From: Loigolactobacillus coryniformis subsp. coryniformis KCTC 3167 = DSM 20001 | GTDB lineage: Bacteria; Bacillota; Bacilli; Lactobacillales; Lactobacillaceae | Length of the DNA stretch: 64,000 nucleotides | NCBI RefSeq assembly: GCF_002706425.1 | Contig: NZ_CP017713.1 | Location: 682,001-746,000 of the forward strand | Direction: 5' to 3' | Part shown: positions 18,229 to 31,117 of the stretch, piece by piece | How the letters are laid out: every line of letters begins with the position of its first letter | Numbering within the stretch: the first letter of the stretch is position 1 | Made by a program: the position numbers and the translations under genes | Notes under the pieces: generated by a model | What the model was told of the DNA's origin: nothing | Databases searched by the model: none | Seen by the model: the letters and a program-made list of their open reading frames with translations, nothing else

Positions 18229-20298
18229 ATGGGGCAAGCTTTAAAGAAAGTGCGGTCGGGACTTAATACACGACTTGGCTTCTTTATCCTCGCAGTCTTA
18301 CTGTTTAGTATCAAATCATATTTTGCATACAAAACAAAATTCAGCTTAGGGGTCAGTGGCGGGATGCAGGAATTACTGCTAGCGTTTAACCCGCTACCAT
18401 TTGCTGTATTATTACTAGGACTAGCGTTATACATGCGCGGGCGTAAATCATATTGGTTTATGCTGCTGATCGACGCCATTATGGCGACTTGGCTATTTGC
18501 CAATATTCTCTATTATCGTGAATTCTCTGACTTTTTAACGTTTAACTTGATGAAGGGTTCTAGCGCCGTTTCGAATAACCTGAATCAAAGTATTGCTGGA
18601 ATCATTCATCCGACTGACTTTTTAGTCTTTGCGGATGTGATCTTCTTGATCATTTTGTTAGCTTTCAAAGTGATTCGGATGGATACCAGAGTATTTAAAT
18701 TGCGTTACGCTGCTTTAGTTTCTAGTTTGGCGGTCTTACTGTTTGGCGCTAATCTAAGCTTAGCGGAAACTGATCGCTCAGGCTTGTTGACCCGCACTTT
18801 TGATAATAACTATATTGTTAAATATCTTGGGTTAGAGGCGTACACCGTTTACGATGGGGTCAAAACGACGCAGAATAATGCTACCAAGGCTAATGCGGAT
18901 AGTTCTGATTTAACCAGTGTACAGAATTTTCTATCCAAGAATCGAGTATCACCGAACGTGGAATACTCTGGTGTAGCTAAAGGCAAGAATGTTTTCATTA
19001 TTCATTTGGAAAGCCTGCAGCAATTCATGATCGACTACAAATGGGATGGCCAAGAAGTCATGCCTAATATTGACAAACTCTATCATTCATCAGATACGCT
19101 AAGCTTCGATAATTTCTATAATCAAGTTGGCCAAGGAAAAACGGCTGATGCAGAAATGATGTTGGAAAATAGTTTATATGGATTACCAGAAGGCTCAGCG
19201 ATGGTTATGGACGGTACAACTAATACGTTCCAAGCCGCACCAGCTATTTTAGGTCAAAATGGTTATACAACTGCAGCTTTTCATGGTGATGTGCCTAGTT
19301 TTTGGAATCGGGATAACACCTATAAATCATGGGGCTATGACTATTACTTCAGTAAGTCTTTCTTCCCGAATGCCGACAAGTCTAGCTATAACTTAGGCTA
19401 TGGGATGAAAGATAAGATCTTCTTGCGGGATTCAGCACAGTATATCCAGCAACTACCACAACCGTTCTATGCTAAATTGATCACAGTTACCAACCATTAC
19501 CCATACCTGATCGATTCACAGAACGAGTCGATTAAACCGTTCAATACCGGCGACTCAACTGTTGATTCTTATGTGCAAACAGCACGGTATCTGGATCAGG
19601 CGGTTGGAGAACTGATGACTTGGCTGCAAAAAACGGGGTTGGATAAAAACAGTATGGTGGTTCTGTACGGTGATCATTATGGGATTTCAAATAACCATAA
19701 ACCTGCGATTGCTAAATTATTGGGTAAAAAGAAGGTCACTAACTATGATCTAGCTAATTTCCAGAAAGTACCATTTATGATCCATATGCCGGGGCTAAAG
19801 GGTGGAATCAACCACACTTATGGTGGTGAAATTGATGTTTTACCAACGTTGCTTAATTTATTAGGCGTCAAGAACTCGGATACGATTCAATTTGGGACCG
19901 ACTTATTAGCGACTAATCGCAAACAGACGGTAGCTTTCCGTAATGGTGATTTTGCTTCACCAACTTATACAAAATATAATGGCGATTATTATGATAGTAC
20001 GGGTAAACAACTTAAAAATTTAACAACAGCGCAGAAAAAGTCGATTGATGATATGCAAAACTACGTCACTAATACGCTATCTGCTTCAGACAAAGTGATC
20101 AACGGTGATTTACTACGTTTTTATCAACCAGAGGGCTTTAAAAAGGTCATTAAGGGTGCTTATAACTATAAGAAGTCAGCAGCCTTAAAACAGCTTAAAA
20201 AAGCGAATAAAAAGCAATCAACTAGTCTGGTTAGCAAAAATGGCGGTAAATCAACGATGAGCGAATATCAAACTGATGCACCAGAATTAAAAAAATAA
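18229..20298 (+). CDS. ltaS: Lipoteichoic acid synthase (sulfatase-type, LtaS family)
   Basis: 689 residues. Five N-terminal membrane helices (within about 15-180) are followed by an extracellular sulfatase/phosphatase-fold domain. Glu260 in HLES and Thr304 in VGQGKTADAE match the metal ligand and catalytic threonine of LtaS, and the YGDHYG motif gives further metal ligands. It polymerises glycerol phosphate from phosphatidylglycerol onto a glycolipid anchor, which the upstream glycosyltransferases probably supply. GGAGG precedes ATG 18229. A Lys-rich tail ends the protein. Lactobacilli often have several paralogues, so the exact LtaS versus LtaP role is open. Confidence 0.92.
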   Translation: MGQALKKVRSGLNTRLGFFILAVLLFSIKSYFAYKTKFSLGVSGGMQELLLAFNPLPFAVLLLGLALYMRGRKSYWFMLLIDAIMATWLFANILYYREFSDFLTFNLMKGSSAVSNNLNQSIAGIIHPTDFLVFADVIFLIILLAFKVIRMDTRVFKLRYAALVSSLAVLLFGANLSLAETDRSGLLTRTFDNNYIVKYLGLEAYTVYDGVKTTQNNATKANADSSDLTSVQNFLSKNRVSPNVEYSGVAKGKNVFIIHLESLQQFMIDYKWDGQEVMPNIDKLYHSSDTLSFDNFYNQVGQGKTADAEMMLENSLYGLPEGSAMVMDGTTNTFQAAPAILGQNGYTTAAFHGDVPSFWNRDNTYKSWGYDYYFSKSFFPNADKSSYNLGYGMKDKIFLRDSAQYIQQLPQPFYAKLITVTNHYPYLIDSQNESIKPFNTGDSTVDSYVQTARYLDQAVGELMTWLQKTGLDKNSMVVLYGDHYGISNNHKPAIAKLLGKKKVTNYDLANFQKVPFMIHMPGLKGGINHTYGGEIDVLPTLLNLLGVKNSDTIQFGTDLLATNRKQTVAFRNGDFASPTYTKYNGDYYDSTGKQLKNLTTAQKKSIDDMQNYVTNTLSASDKVINGDLLRFYQPEGFKKVIKGAYNYKKSAALKQLKKANKKQSTSLVSKNGGKSTMSEYQTDAPELKK

Positions 20299-20304
20299 AA
20301 TTTT

Positions 20305-20339
20305 AACCGATAGATTCTTGATGATCTATCGGTTTTTTT
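20305..20339 (+). terminator. ltaS terminator
   Basis: An 11-bp perfect stem (20305-20315 with 20324-20334) and T7 tract just after the ltaS stop. From here to 20544 I see no gene or clear signal. Confidence 0.9.
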
Positions 20340-20544
20340 ATATCGTGAATAGTCATTGATTAGAGTTACAGGTTCTGGCAAACGATTAATTCCGATTTTT
20401 TATGCAAAACTAGCTTAAAAAGTTCGGATATAGGTTATTTGAGCCATATAAATTCATTCTTGACGCTACCGCGAAATGTTGATATAGTATTTGTTGTTGT
20501 CAGTTATAGCTCATGTCGTTGAAAAAAGTTTTTAAAACTTTTTG

Positions 20545-20573
20545 TTGACAGATCTTGCTTAACTTGATAAACT
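20545..20573 (+). promoter_or_regulatory. rrn promoter P1
   Basis: Consensus TTGACA, 17-base spacer, TAAACT. An A/T-rich stretch lies just upstream and may act as an UP element. Confidence 0.85.
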
Positions 20574-20697
20574 AATAAAGTTGTCACTTGTTGAGTTATT
20601 CATTCCTACTTGCATAAAGATGCAGAGGGAAAGCTTGATTTAACAAGGCATAACGAAATCGGAAATAAGCGTTTTGAATATTTATTCAAAAAAGTTC

Positions 20698-20726
20698 TTG
20701 ACAAGCTTGGCTCGTCATGATAAACT
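20698..20726 (+). promoter_or_regulatory. rrn promoter P2
   Basis: Consensus TTGACA, 17-base spacer and the same TAAACT -10 as P1, 153 bases downstream. Tandem strong promoters are usual for ribosomal RNA operons. Confidence 0.88.
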
Positions 20727-20760
20727 GATTAAGTTGTGTTGAGCAACAAGGTAGACCTTT

Positions 20761-20798
20761 GAAAACTGAACAAAGTTTCGACAAATCAAATGTGTAGG
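20761..20798 (+). other. 16S rRNA processing stem, left arm
   Basis: This leader segment is largely complementary to 22507-22544 beyond the 16S 3' end, from GAAAACTGAACAAAG to TGTGTAGG. The helix would bring both ends of pre-16S together for RNase III cleavage. The remaining leader to 20916 contains a further local hairpin near 20828-20845. Confidence 0.7.
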
Positions 20799-20916
20799 GT
20801 CTTTATTTTTTACCGGCCTTCGGACTGGTTCGAGATAAAGCAAACATTTGCGAAGTCAATTCAATTTGAATTATAACTCGCTAGCAACAAAATCAATTGA
20901 GCAATCAATTTTCATT

Positions 20917-22493
<1,577 letters not shown>

Positions 22494-22506
22494 ATAATTA
22501 CGGAAA

Positions 22507-22544
22507 CCTACACGATTTGTTTTGAAACTTTGTTTAGTTTTGAG
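22507..22544 (+). other. 16S rRNA processing stem, right arm
   Basis: Complement of the leader segment 20761-20798, placed just after the 16S 3' end. Confidence 0.7.
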
Positions 22545-22584
22545 AGGTTTACTCTCATACTTATATTAATTGGACGCTTTTTTT

Positions 22585-22658
<74 letters not shown>

Positions 22659-22672
22659 TTTCTAATTAATAT

Positions 22673-22745
22673 GGGGGATTAGCTCAGATGGGAGAGCGCC
22701 TGCTTTGCACGCAGGAGGTCATCGGTTCGATCCCGTTATCCTCCA
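22673..22745 (+). tRNA. tRNA-Ala (TGC)
   Basis: 73 bases in the spacer; anticodon TGC in TTTGCAC, acceptor GGGGGAT with ATCCTCC (one wobble), T-loop GGTTCGATCCC. No encoded CCA. Confidence 0.96.
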
Positions 22746-22765
22746 TTAACAGCGAGAGCTGTTAA

Positions 22766-22802
22766 ACGTTGTACTTTGAAAACTGGATATTCAATTTCTT
22801 TG
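22766..22802 (+). other. 23S rRNA processing stem, left arm
   Basis: The stretch from AACGTTGTAC to TTCTTTG is complementary, with few mismatches, to 25853-25890 after the 23S 3' end, giving the RNase III helix for pre-23S. Confidence 0.65.
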
Positions 22803-22903
22803 TAATATATAAACCGAGAATTAACACTGCGTTTTAAAGAGTTTTTTAAGAAAGTATTTCTTAATCGCTAAACTCTAACCGTGATACCGTTAGGTATCAA
22901 GTA

Positions 22904-25825
<2,922 letters not shown>

Positions 25826-25852
25826 AGTAGCATGTACGTAGTGTTAGTTTAA

Positions 25853-25890
25853 GGGCAAAGAAATGAATATCCAGTTTTGAGAGCGCAACG
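25853..25890 (+). other. 23S rRNA processing stem, right arm
   Basis: Complement of 22766-22802, between the 23S and 5S genes. Confidence 0.65.
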
Positions 25891-25904
25891 TTCTCAGAAA
25901 GTGG

Positions 25905-26022
25905 TGTGGTGGCGATAGCAAGAAGGATACACCTGTTCCCATGTCGAACACAGAAGTTAAGCTTCTTAGCGCCGAGAGTAGTTGGGGGAGCACCCCCTGC
26001 GAGGGTAGGACGTTGCCACGCA
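25905..26022 (+). rRNA. rrf: 5S ribosomal RNA
   Basis: About 118 bases; TGTGGTGGCGATAGC pairs at its ends with GTTGCCACGCA, and the loop C region CCCATGTCGAACACAGAAG is present. Confidence 0.95.
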
Positions 26023-26033
26023 CTTTTTCATTT

Positions 26034-26106
26034 GGAGGTTTAGCTCAGCTGGGAGAGCACCTGCCTTACAAGCAGGGGGTCACAGGTTCGAACCCTGTAA
26101 CCTCCA
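26034..26106 (+). tRNA. tRNA-Val (TAC)
   Basis: 73 bases, acceptor GGAGGTT with AACCTCC, anticodon TAC in CCTTACAAG. First of the tRNA cluster behind the rrn operon. Confidence 0.96.
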
Positions 26107-26109
26107 TTT

Positions 26110-26182
26110 GAGCCGTTAGCTCAGTTGGTAGAGCATCTGACTTTTAATCAGAGGGTCGACAGTTCGAGCCTGTCACGGCTCA
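26110..26182 (+). tRNA. tRNA-Lys (TTT)
   Basis: 73 bases, acceptor GAGCCGT with ACGGCTC, anticodon TTT in ACTTTTAAT. Only three bases separate it from tRNA-Val. Confidence 0.96.
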
Positions 26183-26203
26183 TTGCCAGTTTTAAATATT
26201 TTT

Positions 26204-26285
26204 GCGGGTGTGGCGGAATTGGCAGACGCACTAGATTTAGGATCTAGCGCCGTAAGGCGTGGGGGTTCGAGTCCCTTCACCCGCA
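26204..26285 (+). tRNA. tRNA-Leu (TAG)
   Basis: 82 bases with the long variable arm of class II tRNAs (GCGCCGTAAGGCGT), anticodon TAG in GATTTAGGATC. Confidence 0.95.
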
Positions 26286-26297
26286 CTCGAGAGTTAT

Positions 26298-26370
26298 GCC
26301 GACTTAGCTCAGTTGGTAGAGCATCTGATTTGTAATCAGAGGGTCGGGCGTTCGAATCGTCTAGTCGGCA
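26298..26370 (+). tRNA. tRNA-Thr (TGT)
   Basis: 73 bases, acceptor GCCGACT with AGTCGGC, anticodon TGT in GATTTGTAATC. Confidence 0.96.
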
Positions 26371-26384
26371 TTAATTGAATACAT

Positions 26385-26456
26385 GCGGAAGTAGTTCAGT
26401 GGTAGAACATCACCTTGCCATGGTGGGGGTCGCGGGTTCGAATCCCGTCTTCCGCT
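26385..26456 (+). tRNA. tRNA-Gly (GCC), copy 1
   Basis: 72 bases, acceptor GCGGAAG with CTTCCGC, discriminator T, anticodon GCC in CCTTGCCATGG. Identical to the copy at 26764-26835. Confidence 0.96.
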
Positions 26457-26466
26457 TTAATAATAT

Positions 26467-26552
26467 GCCGGGGTGGCGGAACTGGCAGACGCACAGGACT
26501 TAAAATCCTGCGGTGAGTGATCACCGTACCGGTTCGATTCCGGTCCTCGGCA
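26467..26552 (+). tRNA. tRNA-Leu (TAA)
   Basis: 86 bases with a long variable arm (GCGGTGAGTGATCACCGT), anticodon TAA in GACTTAAAATC. Confidence 0.95.
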
Positions 26553-26562
26553 TTATTATTAT

Positions 26563-26636
26563 GCACCCATAGCGCAATTGGATAGAGTGTCTGACTACGA
26601 ATCAGAAGGTTGTAGGTTCGACTCCTACTGGGTGCA
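26563..26636 (+). tRNA. tRNA-Arg (ACG)
   Basis: 74 bases, acceptor GCACCCA with TGGGTGC, anticodon ACG in GACTACGAATC; the A34 is normally edited to inosine by TadA. Confidence 0.96.
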
Positions 26637-26638
26637 TT

Positions 26639-26660
26639 GAGCGATTAGCTCATTAGTAAC
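26639..26660 (+). pseudogene. Possible tRNA 5'-half remnant
   Basis: A 22-base stretch reads like a tRNA acceptor strand plus D arm (GAGCGATTAGCTCATTAGTA) but lacks anticodon and T arms. It lies between tRNA-Arg and tRNA-Pro and may be a scar of recombination in the cluster. Confidence 0.4.
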
Positions 26661-26673
26661 ACATAAAAAGTTT

Positions 26674-26747
26674 CGGGAAATAGCTCAGCTTGGTAGAGCA
26701 CCTGGTTTGGGACCAGGGGGTCGCAGGTTCGAATCCTGTTTTCCCGA
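26674..26747 (+). tRNA. tRNA-Pro (TGG)
   Basis: 74 bases, acceptor CGGGAAA with TTTCCCG, anticodon TGG in GGTTTGGGACC. Confidence 0.96.
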
Positions 26748-26763
26748 TTCACATATTTTTCTT

Positions 26764-26835
26764 GCGGAAGTAGTTCAGTGGTAGAACATCACCTTGCCAT
26801 GGTGGGGGTCGCGGGTTCGAATCCCGTCTTCCGCT
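26764..26835 (+). tRNA. tRNA-Gly (GCC), copy 2
   Basis: 72 bases, sequence identical to the copy at 26385-26456, showing a recent duplication or gene conversion within the cluster. Confidence 0.96.
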
Positions 26836-26862
26836 TGTTTTTTTGTTTAAAAATTGAATTCT

Positions 26863-26936
26863 CGGGAAGTAGCTCAGCTTGGTAGAGCACTACGTTCGGG
26901 ACGTAGGGGTCGCAGGTTCAAATCCTGTTTTCCCGA
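26863..26936 (+). tRNA. tRNA-Pro (CGG)
   Basis: 74 bases, anticodon CGG in CGTTCGGGACG; acceptor and T arms nearly match the upstream tRNA-Pro (TGG), suggesting origin by duplication and change of the anticodon arm. A dedicated CGG isoacceptor is not universal in lactobacilli. Confidence 0.93.
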
Positions 26937-27001
26937 TTTATTCAACAGTCTAGTTTATGGGCTGCTTTTTTTTTCGCCCAAAAATAAAAACAACGTATTT
27001 C

Positions 27002-27030
27002 TTTGCAATTTTGGTAAATTCATCTATAAT
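27002..27030 (+). promoter_or_regulatory. ctsR-clpC promoter
   Basis: TTTGCA at 27002-27007, 17-base spacer and TATAAT at 27025-27030. The CtsR box begins four bases later. Confidence 0.72.
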
Positions 27031-27033
27031 AAT

Positions 27034-27050
27034 AGTCAATATTAGTCAAA
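27034..27050 (+). promoter_or_regulatory. CtsR operator of ctsR-clpC
   Basis: AGTCAAT-ATT-AGTCAAA matches the CtsR tandem heptad with one deviation. Placed over the transcription start, it gives autoregulation of ctsR and heat control of clpC. Confidence 0.88.
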
Positions 27051-27066
27051 GTTAAGGGTGAAGACG

Positions 27067-27537
27067 ATGCAAGGGCGAAATATTTCTGATATTATTGAAG
27101 CCTACTTGAAAGAGATTCTGGCAGAGTCGGCGCGTGTTGAGATTAAGCGATCCGAAATTGCGGAGTTATTTAATTGTGTCCCATCCCAGATTAATTATGT
27201 GATTAAGACACGCTTTACTATTCAGCGTGGTTATTTGGTTCAAAGTAAACGTGGCGGCGGTGGCTATATCCGGATCGAAAAAGTAAAATTACTTGATGAT
27301 CGTGATATGCTGGATACAATGATTCAACTGATCGGTGAACAAATTAATCAGCGTGATGCATTGTCATTGGTCCAGAAGCTTTATGATGATCAGGTGATCG
27401 AGCGTAAGGAAGCTAATTTAATTTTAGCGGCGACCAGTCGTGAGACACTCGCTGTTGCTGACCGTCAATTGGAGGAGCGGCTTCGGGCGCGTATTCTGAT
27501 CGGTATTTTGAATCATTTACGATACGAACGTGAGTAA
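27067..27537 (+). CDS. ctsR: Transcriptional repressor CtsR
   Basis: 156 residues. N-terminal winged helix-turn-helix (NISDIIEAYLKEILAES to VPSQINYVIKTRFT) with the glycine-rich wing RGGGGYIRI that contacts DNA and senses heat, then a C-terminal dimerisation domain. It represses class III stress genes, here ctsR-clpC and clpE. The frame is open to GTG 27058, but that codon overlaps the AAGGG SD; ATG 27067 has 8-base spacing and is chosen. No mcsA/mcsB genes follow, as usual in lactobacilli. Confidence 0.96.
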   Translation: MQGRNISDIIEAYLKEILAESARVEIKRSEIAELFNCVPSQINYVIKTRFTIQRGYLVQSKRGGGGYIRIEKVKLLDDRDMLDTMIQLIGEQINQRDALSLVQKLYDDQVIERKEANLILAATSRETLAVADRQLEERLRARILIGILNHLRYERE

Positions 27538-27557
27538 GCGAAAGTGAGGGACGCTTA

Positions 27558-30047
27558 ATGGATAATTTATTTACGCCAAGCGCAAAAAACGTATTAGTGT
27601 TAGCACAAGAGCAAGCCAAATACTTCCGGCATCATGCGGTAGGCACTGAGCATTTGTTGTTGGCCTTAGTTATTGAAACTGATGGGATTGCTGGCAAAAC
27701 TTTGCGGCAGTTATCAATCACTGATGACGATATTCGTGAAGAAATCGAACGTTTTACAGGTTATGGGGCTTCGGCTGAAACACAAAGCGATACCTATCTT
27801 CCTTATGCTCCTAAAGCTAAACAGATCTTATCGTATGCTGGTGATGAAGCTAAGCGGATGGGTGCCATGAAAATTGGTACGGAACATATTTTGCTTGGAT
27901 TATTGCGTGAAGACGATATTCTGGCAGCACGAATCTTAACCAATCTAGGTTTGAGCTTAAGTAAAACTCGACAAATAATTTTGAAAAAATTAGGTGTGAC
28001 GGATACTGCAGCTAAACGGCGTAATGCGCCACGTGGCCGCCAAGCACAAGGAAATAGCAGCGAAGGGACGCCAACTTTGGATTCATTGGCACGTGACCTA
28101 ACTCAGCTAGCACGCGAGAATCAAATGGATCCAGTGGTTGGTCGTAGTAAAGAAGTACGTCGATTGATCCAAGTATTATCACGGCGGACTAAGAATAACC
28201 CAGTATTGATCGGTGAACCTGGTGTTGGTAAAACTGCCATCGCTGAAGGATTAGCGCAGAAGATCATTGCTGGTGATGTTCCTGATGATATGGCCAAGAA
28301 GCGGTTAATGATGCTAGACATGGGGTCCTTAGTTGCTGGGACTAAGTATCGTGGGGAATTTGAAGACCGGTTGAAAAAAGTTATTGATGAAATCTATAAA
28401 GACGGGCATGTTATCCTGTTTATTGATGAATTGCATACTTTGATTGGTGCCGGTGGTGCTGAAGGTGCAATCGATGCTTCTAACATCTTAAAGCCCGCAT
28501 TAGCGCGTGGTGAGATGCAAGTGATCGGGGCAACTACTTTGGATGAATACCAAAAGTACATCGAAAAGGACGCTGCGTTAGAACGGCGTTTTGCAACGAT
28601 CCAAGTTAACGAACCGACACAGGCAGAAGCAGAAGAAATTTTGCTAGGCTTGCGTAGTCGCTATGAAGAACATCATGGTGTAACCATTACTGATGAGGCC
28701 GTGCATGAAGCCGTTGTACTTTCGTCACGTTATATCAGTGATCGTTTCTTGCCAGATAAAGCAATTGATTTGATTGATGAATCAGCTGCATCCGTACGCC
28801 TAGATGCAGCAAGTAAGAAGACGCCAGAATCTAAACTGGAAACTGAATTAAATCAGTTAGTTAAAGATAAAGAAGCTGCAATTGAGGCCCAAGATTTTGA
28901 AAAAGCAGCTAGCATTCGTGAAAACGAAATGGCTTTGAAAGATAAGTTAGCAACTGAGCAAGCAGCTGCACCAACTAATGGTGTGCGTAAAGACGTTAAA
29001 GTCACGCCTGATGATATTGCGACAGTTGTTTCACAATGGACTGGTGTGCCATTGACCCAATTGCAAAAGAGCGAAACAGAACGTTTGATCAACTTAGAAA
29101 AGGTTCTGCATAAGCGTGTTATTGGACAGGAAGAAGCAGTTTCGGCTGTTTCACGGGCAATTCGGCGTGCACGCAGTGGTTTGAAAGATCCACAGCGGCC
29201 AATCGGTTCGTTTATGTTCCTAGGGCCAACTGGTGTTGGTAAAACAGAATTGGCCAAGGCTTTAGCCGAGGCAATGTTTGGCTCGGAGGATAATATGATT
29301 CGGGTCGATATGTCCGAGTATATGGAGAAGTATTCAACCTCGCGGCTAGTCGGAGCACCTCCTGGCTATGTTGGCTACGAAGAAGGCGGTCAGTTAACTG
29401 AAAAGGTACGGCAGAAGCCTTATTCTGTAGTCTTACTTGATGAAGTTGAAAAAGCCCATCCTGATGTCTTCAATATTTTGTTACAAGTCTTGGATGATGG
29501 TTATTTAACTGATTCTAAAGGTCGGCGGGTTGATTTTCGGAATACGATTTTGATCATGACTTCTAATTTAGGGGCCACTGCATTGCGGGATGAAAAATCA
29601 GTTGGTTTTGGTGCCCAAAAGGTTCAGCAAGATTACAAAGCAATGCGTAGTCGTATTTTAGAAGAATTAAAGAAGTCATTCCGGCCTGAATTTATCAATC
29701 GGATCGATGAAGTGGTTGTCTTCCATTCCTTAACTAAGCCAGAATTACATCAGATCGTGAAGATTATGGCCAAGAATGTGTTGAAACGGCTGCACGATCA
29801 AAATATTGATGTTAAGATTACGCCAGCAGCGATCGATGTGATCGCTAAAGCTGGGTTTGACCCTGAGTACGGGGCACGGCCAATTCGACGTGCCATCCAA
29901 CAACAAGTTGAAGATCGATTAAGTGAAGAATTGCTTTCCGGTCATATCAAAGTTGGCGAGTCGGTGACGATCGGCGCACGTAAAGGTGAGATCACGGTCA
30001 ATGTCCGCGACTCAGAAACAGATACGACGCCGACCGTTAAAGCTTAA
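27558..30047 (+). CDS. clpC: ATP-dependent Clp protease ATP-binding subunit ClpC
   Basis: 829 residues: two N-terminal Clp_N repeats ([17 protein letters not shown] and [16 protein letters not shown]), AAA-1 with [13 protein letters not shown] and [12 protein letters not shown], a UVR/M-domain coiled coil ([19 protein letters not shown]), AAA-2 with [13 protein letters not shown] and [13 protein letters not shown], and the D2 C-terminal domain. It unfolds proteins for ClpP. It lies 20 bases after ctsR and ends at a terminator, forming a two-gene operon. Confidence 0.97.
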   Translation: MDNLFTPSAKNVLVLAQEQAKYFRHHAVGTEHLLLALVIETDGIAGKTLRQLSITDDDIREEIERFTGYGASAETQSDTYLPYAPKAKQILSYAGDEAKRMGAMKIGTEHILLGLLREDDILAARILTNLGLSLSKTRQIILKKLGVTDTAAKRRNAPRGRQAQGNSSEGTPTLDSLARDLTQLARENQMDPVVGRSKEVRRLIQVLSRRTKNNPVLIGEPGVGKTAIAEGLAQKIIAGDVPDDMAKKRLMMLDMGSLVAGTKYRGEFEDRLKKVIDEIYKDGHVILFIDELHTLIGAGGAEGAIDASNILKPALARGEMQVIGATTLDEYQKYIEKDAALERRFATIQVNEPTQAEAEEILLGLRSRYEEHHGVTITDEAVHEAVVLSSRYISDRFLPDKAIDLIDESAASVRLDAASKKTPESKLETELNQLVKDKEAAIEAQDFEKAASIRENEMALKDKLATEQAAAPTNGVRKDVKVTPDDIATVVSQWTGVPLTQLQKSETERLINLEKVLHKRVIGQEEAVSAVSRAIRRARSGLKDPQRPIGSFMFLGPTGVGKTELAKALAEAMFGSEDNMIRVDMSEYMEKYSTSRLVGAPPGYVGYEEGGQLTEKVRQKPYSVVLLDEVEKAHPDVFNILLQVLDDGYLTDSKGRRVDFRNTILIMTSNLGATALRDEKSVGFGAQKVQQDYKAMRSRILEELKKSFRPEFINRIDEVVVFHSLTKPELHQIVKIMAKNVLKRLHDQNIDVKITPAAIDVIAKAGFDPEYGARPIRRAIQQQVEDRLSEELLSGHIKVGESVTIGARKGEITVNVRDSETDTTPTVKA

Positions 30048-30060
30048 ATTGTAGTAATGA

Positions 30061-30093
30061 AAGTTGTCGCGTAGTTTACGACAACTTTTTTTG
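30061..30093 (+). terminator. ctsR-clpC terminator
   Basis: Stem 30061-30069 with 30079-30087 followed by T7. Confidence 0.88.
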
Positions 30094-30127
30094 TGGCTTC
30101 AGATCATGAAATAGTGGTAACGCCTAA

Positions 30128-30156
30128 TTCTTTTTTCATTTCGGCTGTGGTATGCT
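30128..30156 (+). promoter_or_regulatory. Promoter of the U32 gene pair
   Basis: An extended -10, TGGTATGCT (30148-30156), with a weak TTCTTT -35 at 17-base spacing. Confidence 0.5.
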
Positions 30157-30192
30157 GAAACCATATATTGATGAGAGAAAGAAGCGAATTTT

Positions 30193-31116
30193 TTGATTAA
30201 TCTGATTGCAACTGCAGCTTCGCGTAAGCAAGCAAGCCAACTGCTAGCTGCAGGTATTGATACATTATACGTAGGCGAGGATTATTTTGGCTTACGTTTA
30301 CCACATAGTTTTGAACGTGCGGAACTAACAGAGCTCGTTGATCTAGTACATCAAGCTGGCAAGAAAGTGACAGTAGCGGTCAATGCGTTGATGCATAACG
30401 ACCGGATCAATAAAGTTGGTGATTACCTCTACTTTTTAGCTGAGTTAAAAGTGGATCAGATCACAGTCGGCGATCCTGGCGTTGTTTATTTATTACAGCA
30501 AGAAAAATTACCGCTGCAATTTATTTACGATAGTGAAGTGCTGATGACTAGTTCGCGACAAATTAATTTTTGGGCGCGCCATGGTGCTATTGGTGCAGTT
30601 TTGGCCCGTGAAGTACCTTATGGTGAATTGGTCAAATTAGCGCCAGAACTAAAGATTCCGGCAGAGGTCCAAGTTTATGGGGCAACTTGTATCCATCAAT
30701 CGGGCCGTCCGTTAGTTCATAACTATTTTAGTTTTGTTCAGGAACATCAAGATCGGGCTGATCGTCAACGTGGCTTGTTTGTTTCTGCACCACACAAACC
30801 GGAAACACATTATTCAATTTATGAAGATATTAATGGGACACATTTGTTTGCCAACAATGATCTTAATCTGATGGGGAAGTTACCTCAACTGCAAACATTA
30901 GGGTTAACTAATTGGAAGCTTGATGGTTTGTTTGCCGGTGAAGCTGAATTTGTAACGATTGCAAGGCAGTTCGTTCAGGCTAAGCAGGCGTTATCTGCTG
31001 GTGAATGGACGCCAGACCTAGCCGCGACACTAAGTGCAGCCGTTGTTGCGCAACAACCAGCCGAACGTGGTTTAGATACTGGTTTTTATGATATAGATCC
31101 AAGTGAGGTGCAATAA
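30193..31116 (+). CDS. U32-family protein, YrrN/TrhP1-like
   Basis: 307 residues with the TIM-barrel-like U32 fold: GIDTLYVGEDYFGLRL near the start and VQVYGATCIHQSGR, where the family signature normally sits. U32 proteins were named peptidases, but the B. subtilis YrrN/YrrO pair acts in prephenate-derived 5-hydroxyuridine formation at tRNA position 34. TTG 30193 is the only reasonable start, with an AAAGAAG-like SD. The partner gene follows within two bases, so they are translated as a pair. Confidence 0.83.
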   Translation: MINLIATAASRKQASQLLAAGIDTLYVGEDYFGLRLPHSFERAELTELVDLVHQAGKKVTVAVNALMHNDRINKVGDYLYFLAELKVDQITVGDPGVVYLLQQEKLPLQFIYDSEVLMTSSRQINFWARHGAIGAVLAREVPYGELVKLAPELKIPAEVQVYGATCIHQSGRPLVHNYFSFVQEHQDRADRQRGLFVSAPHKPETHYSIYEDINGTHLFANNDLNLMGKLPQLQTLGLTNWKLDGLFAGEAEFVTIARQFVQAKQALSAGEWTPDLAATLSAAVVAQQPAERGLDTGFYDIDPSEVQ

Positions 31117-31117
31117 T

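Noticed and set aside
26854-27045. 63-codon frame over tRNA-Pro (CGG)
   Set aside because: It reads through a clear tRNA gene and the ctsR promoter; its protein shows the translated tRNA sequence.
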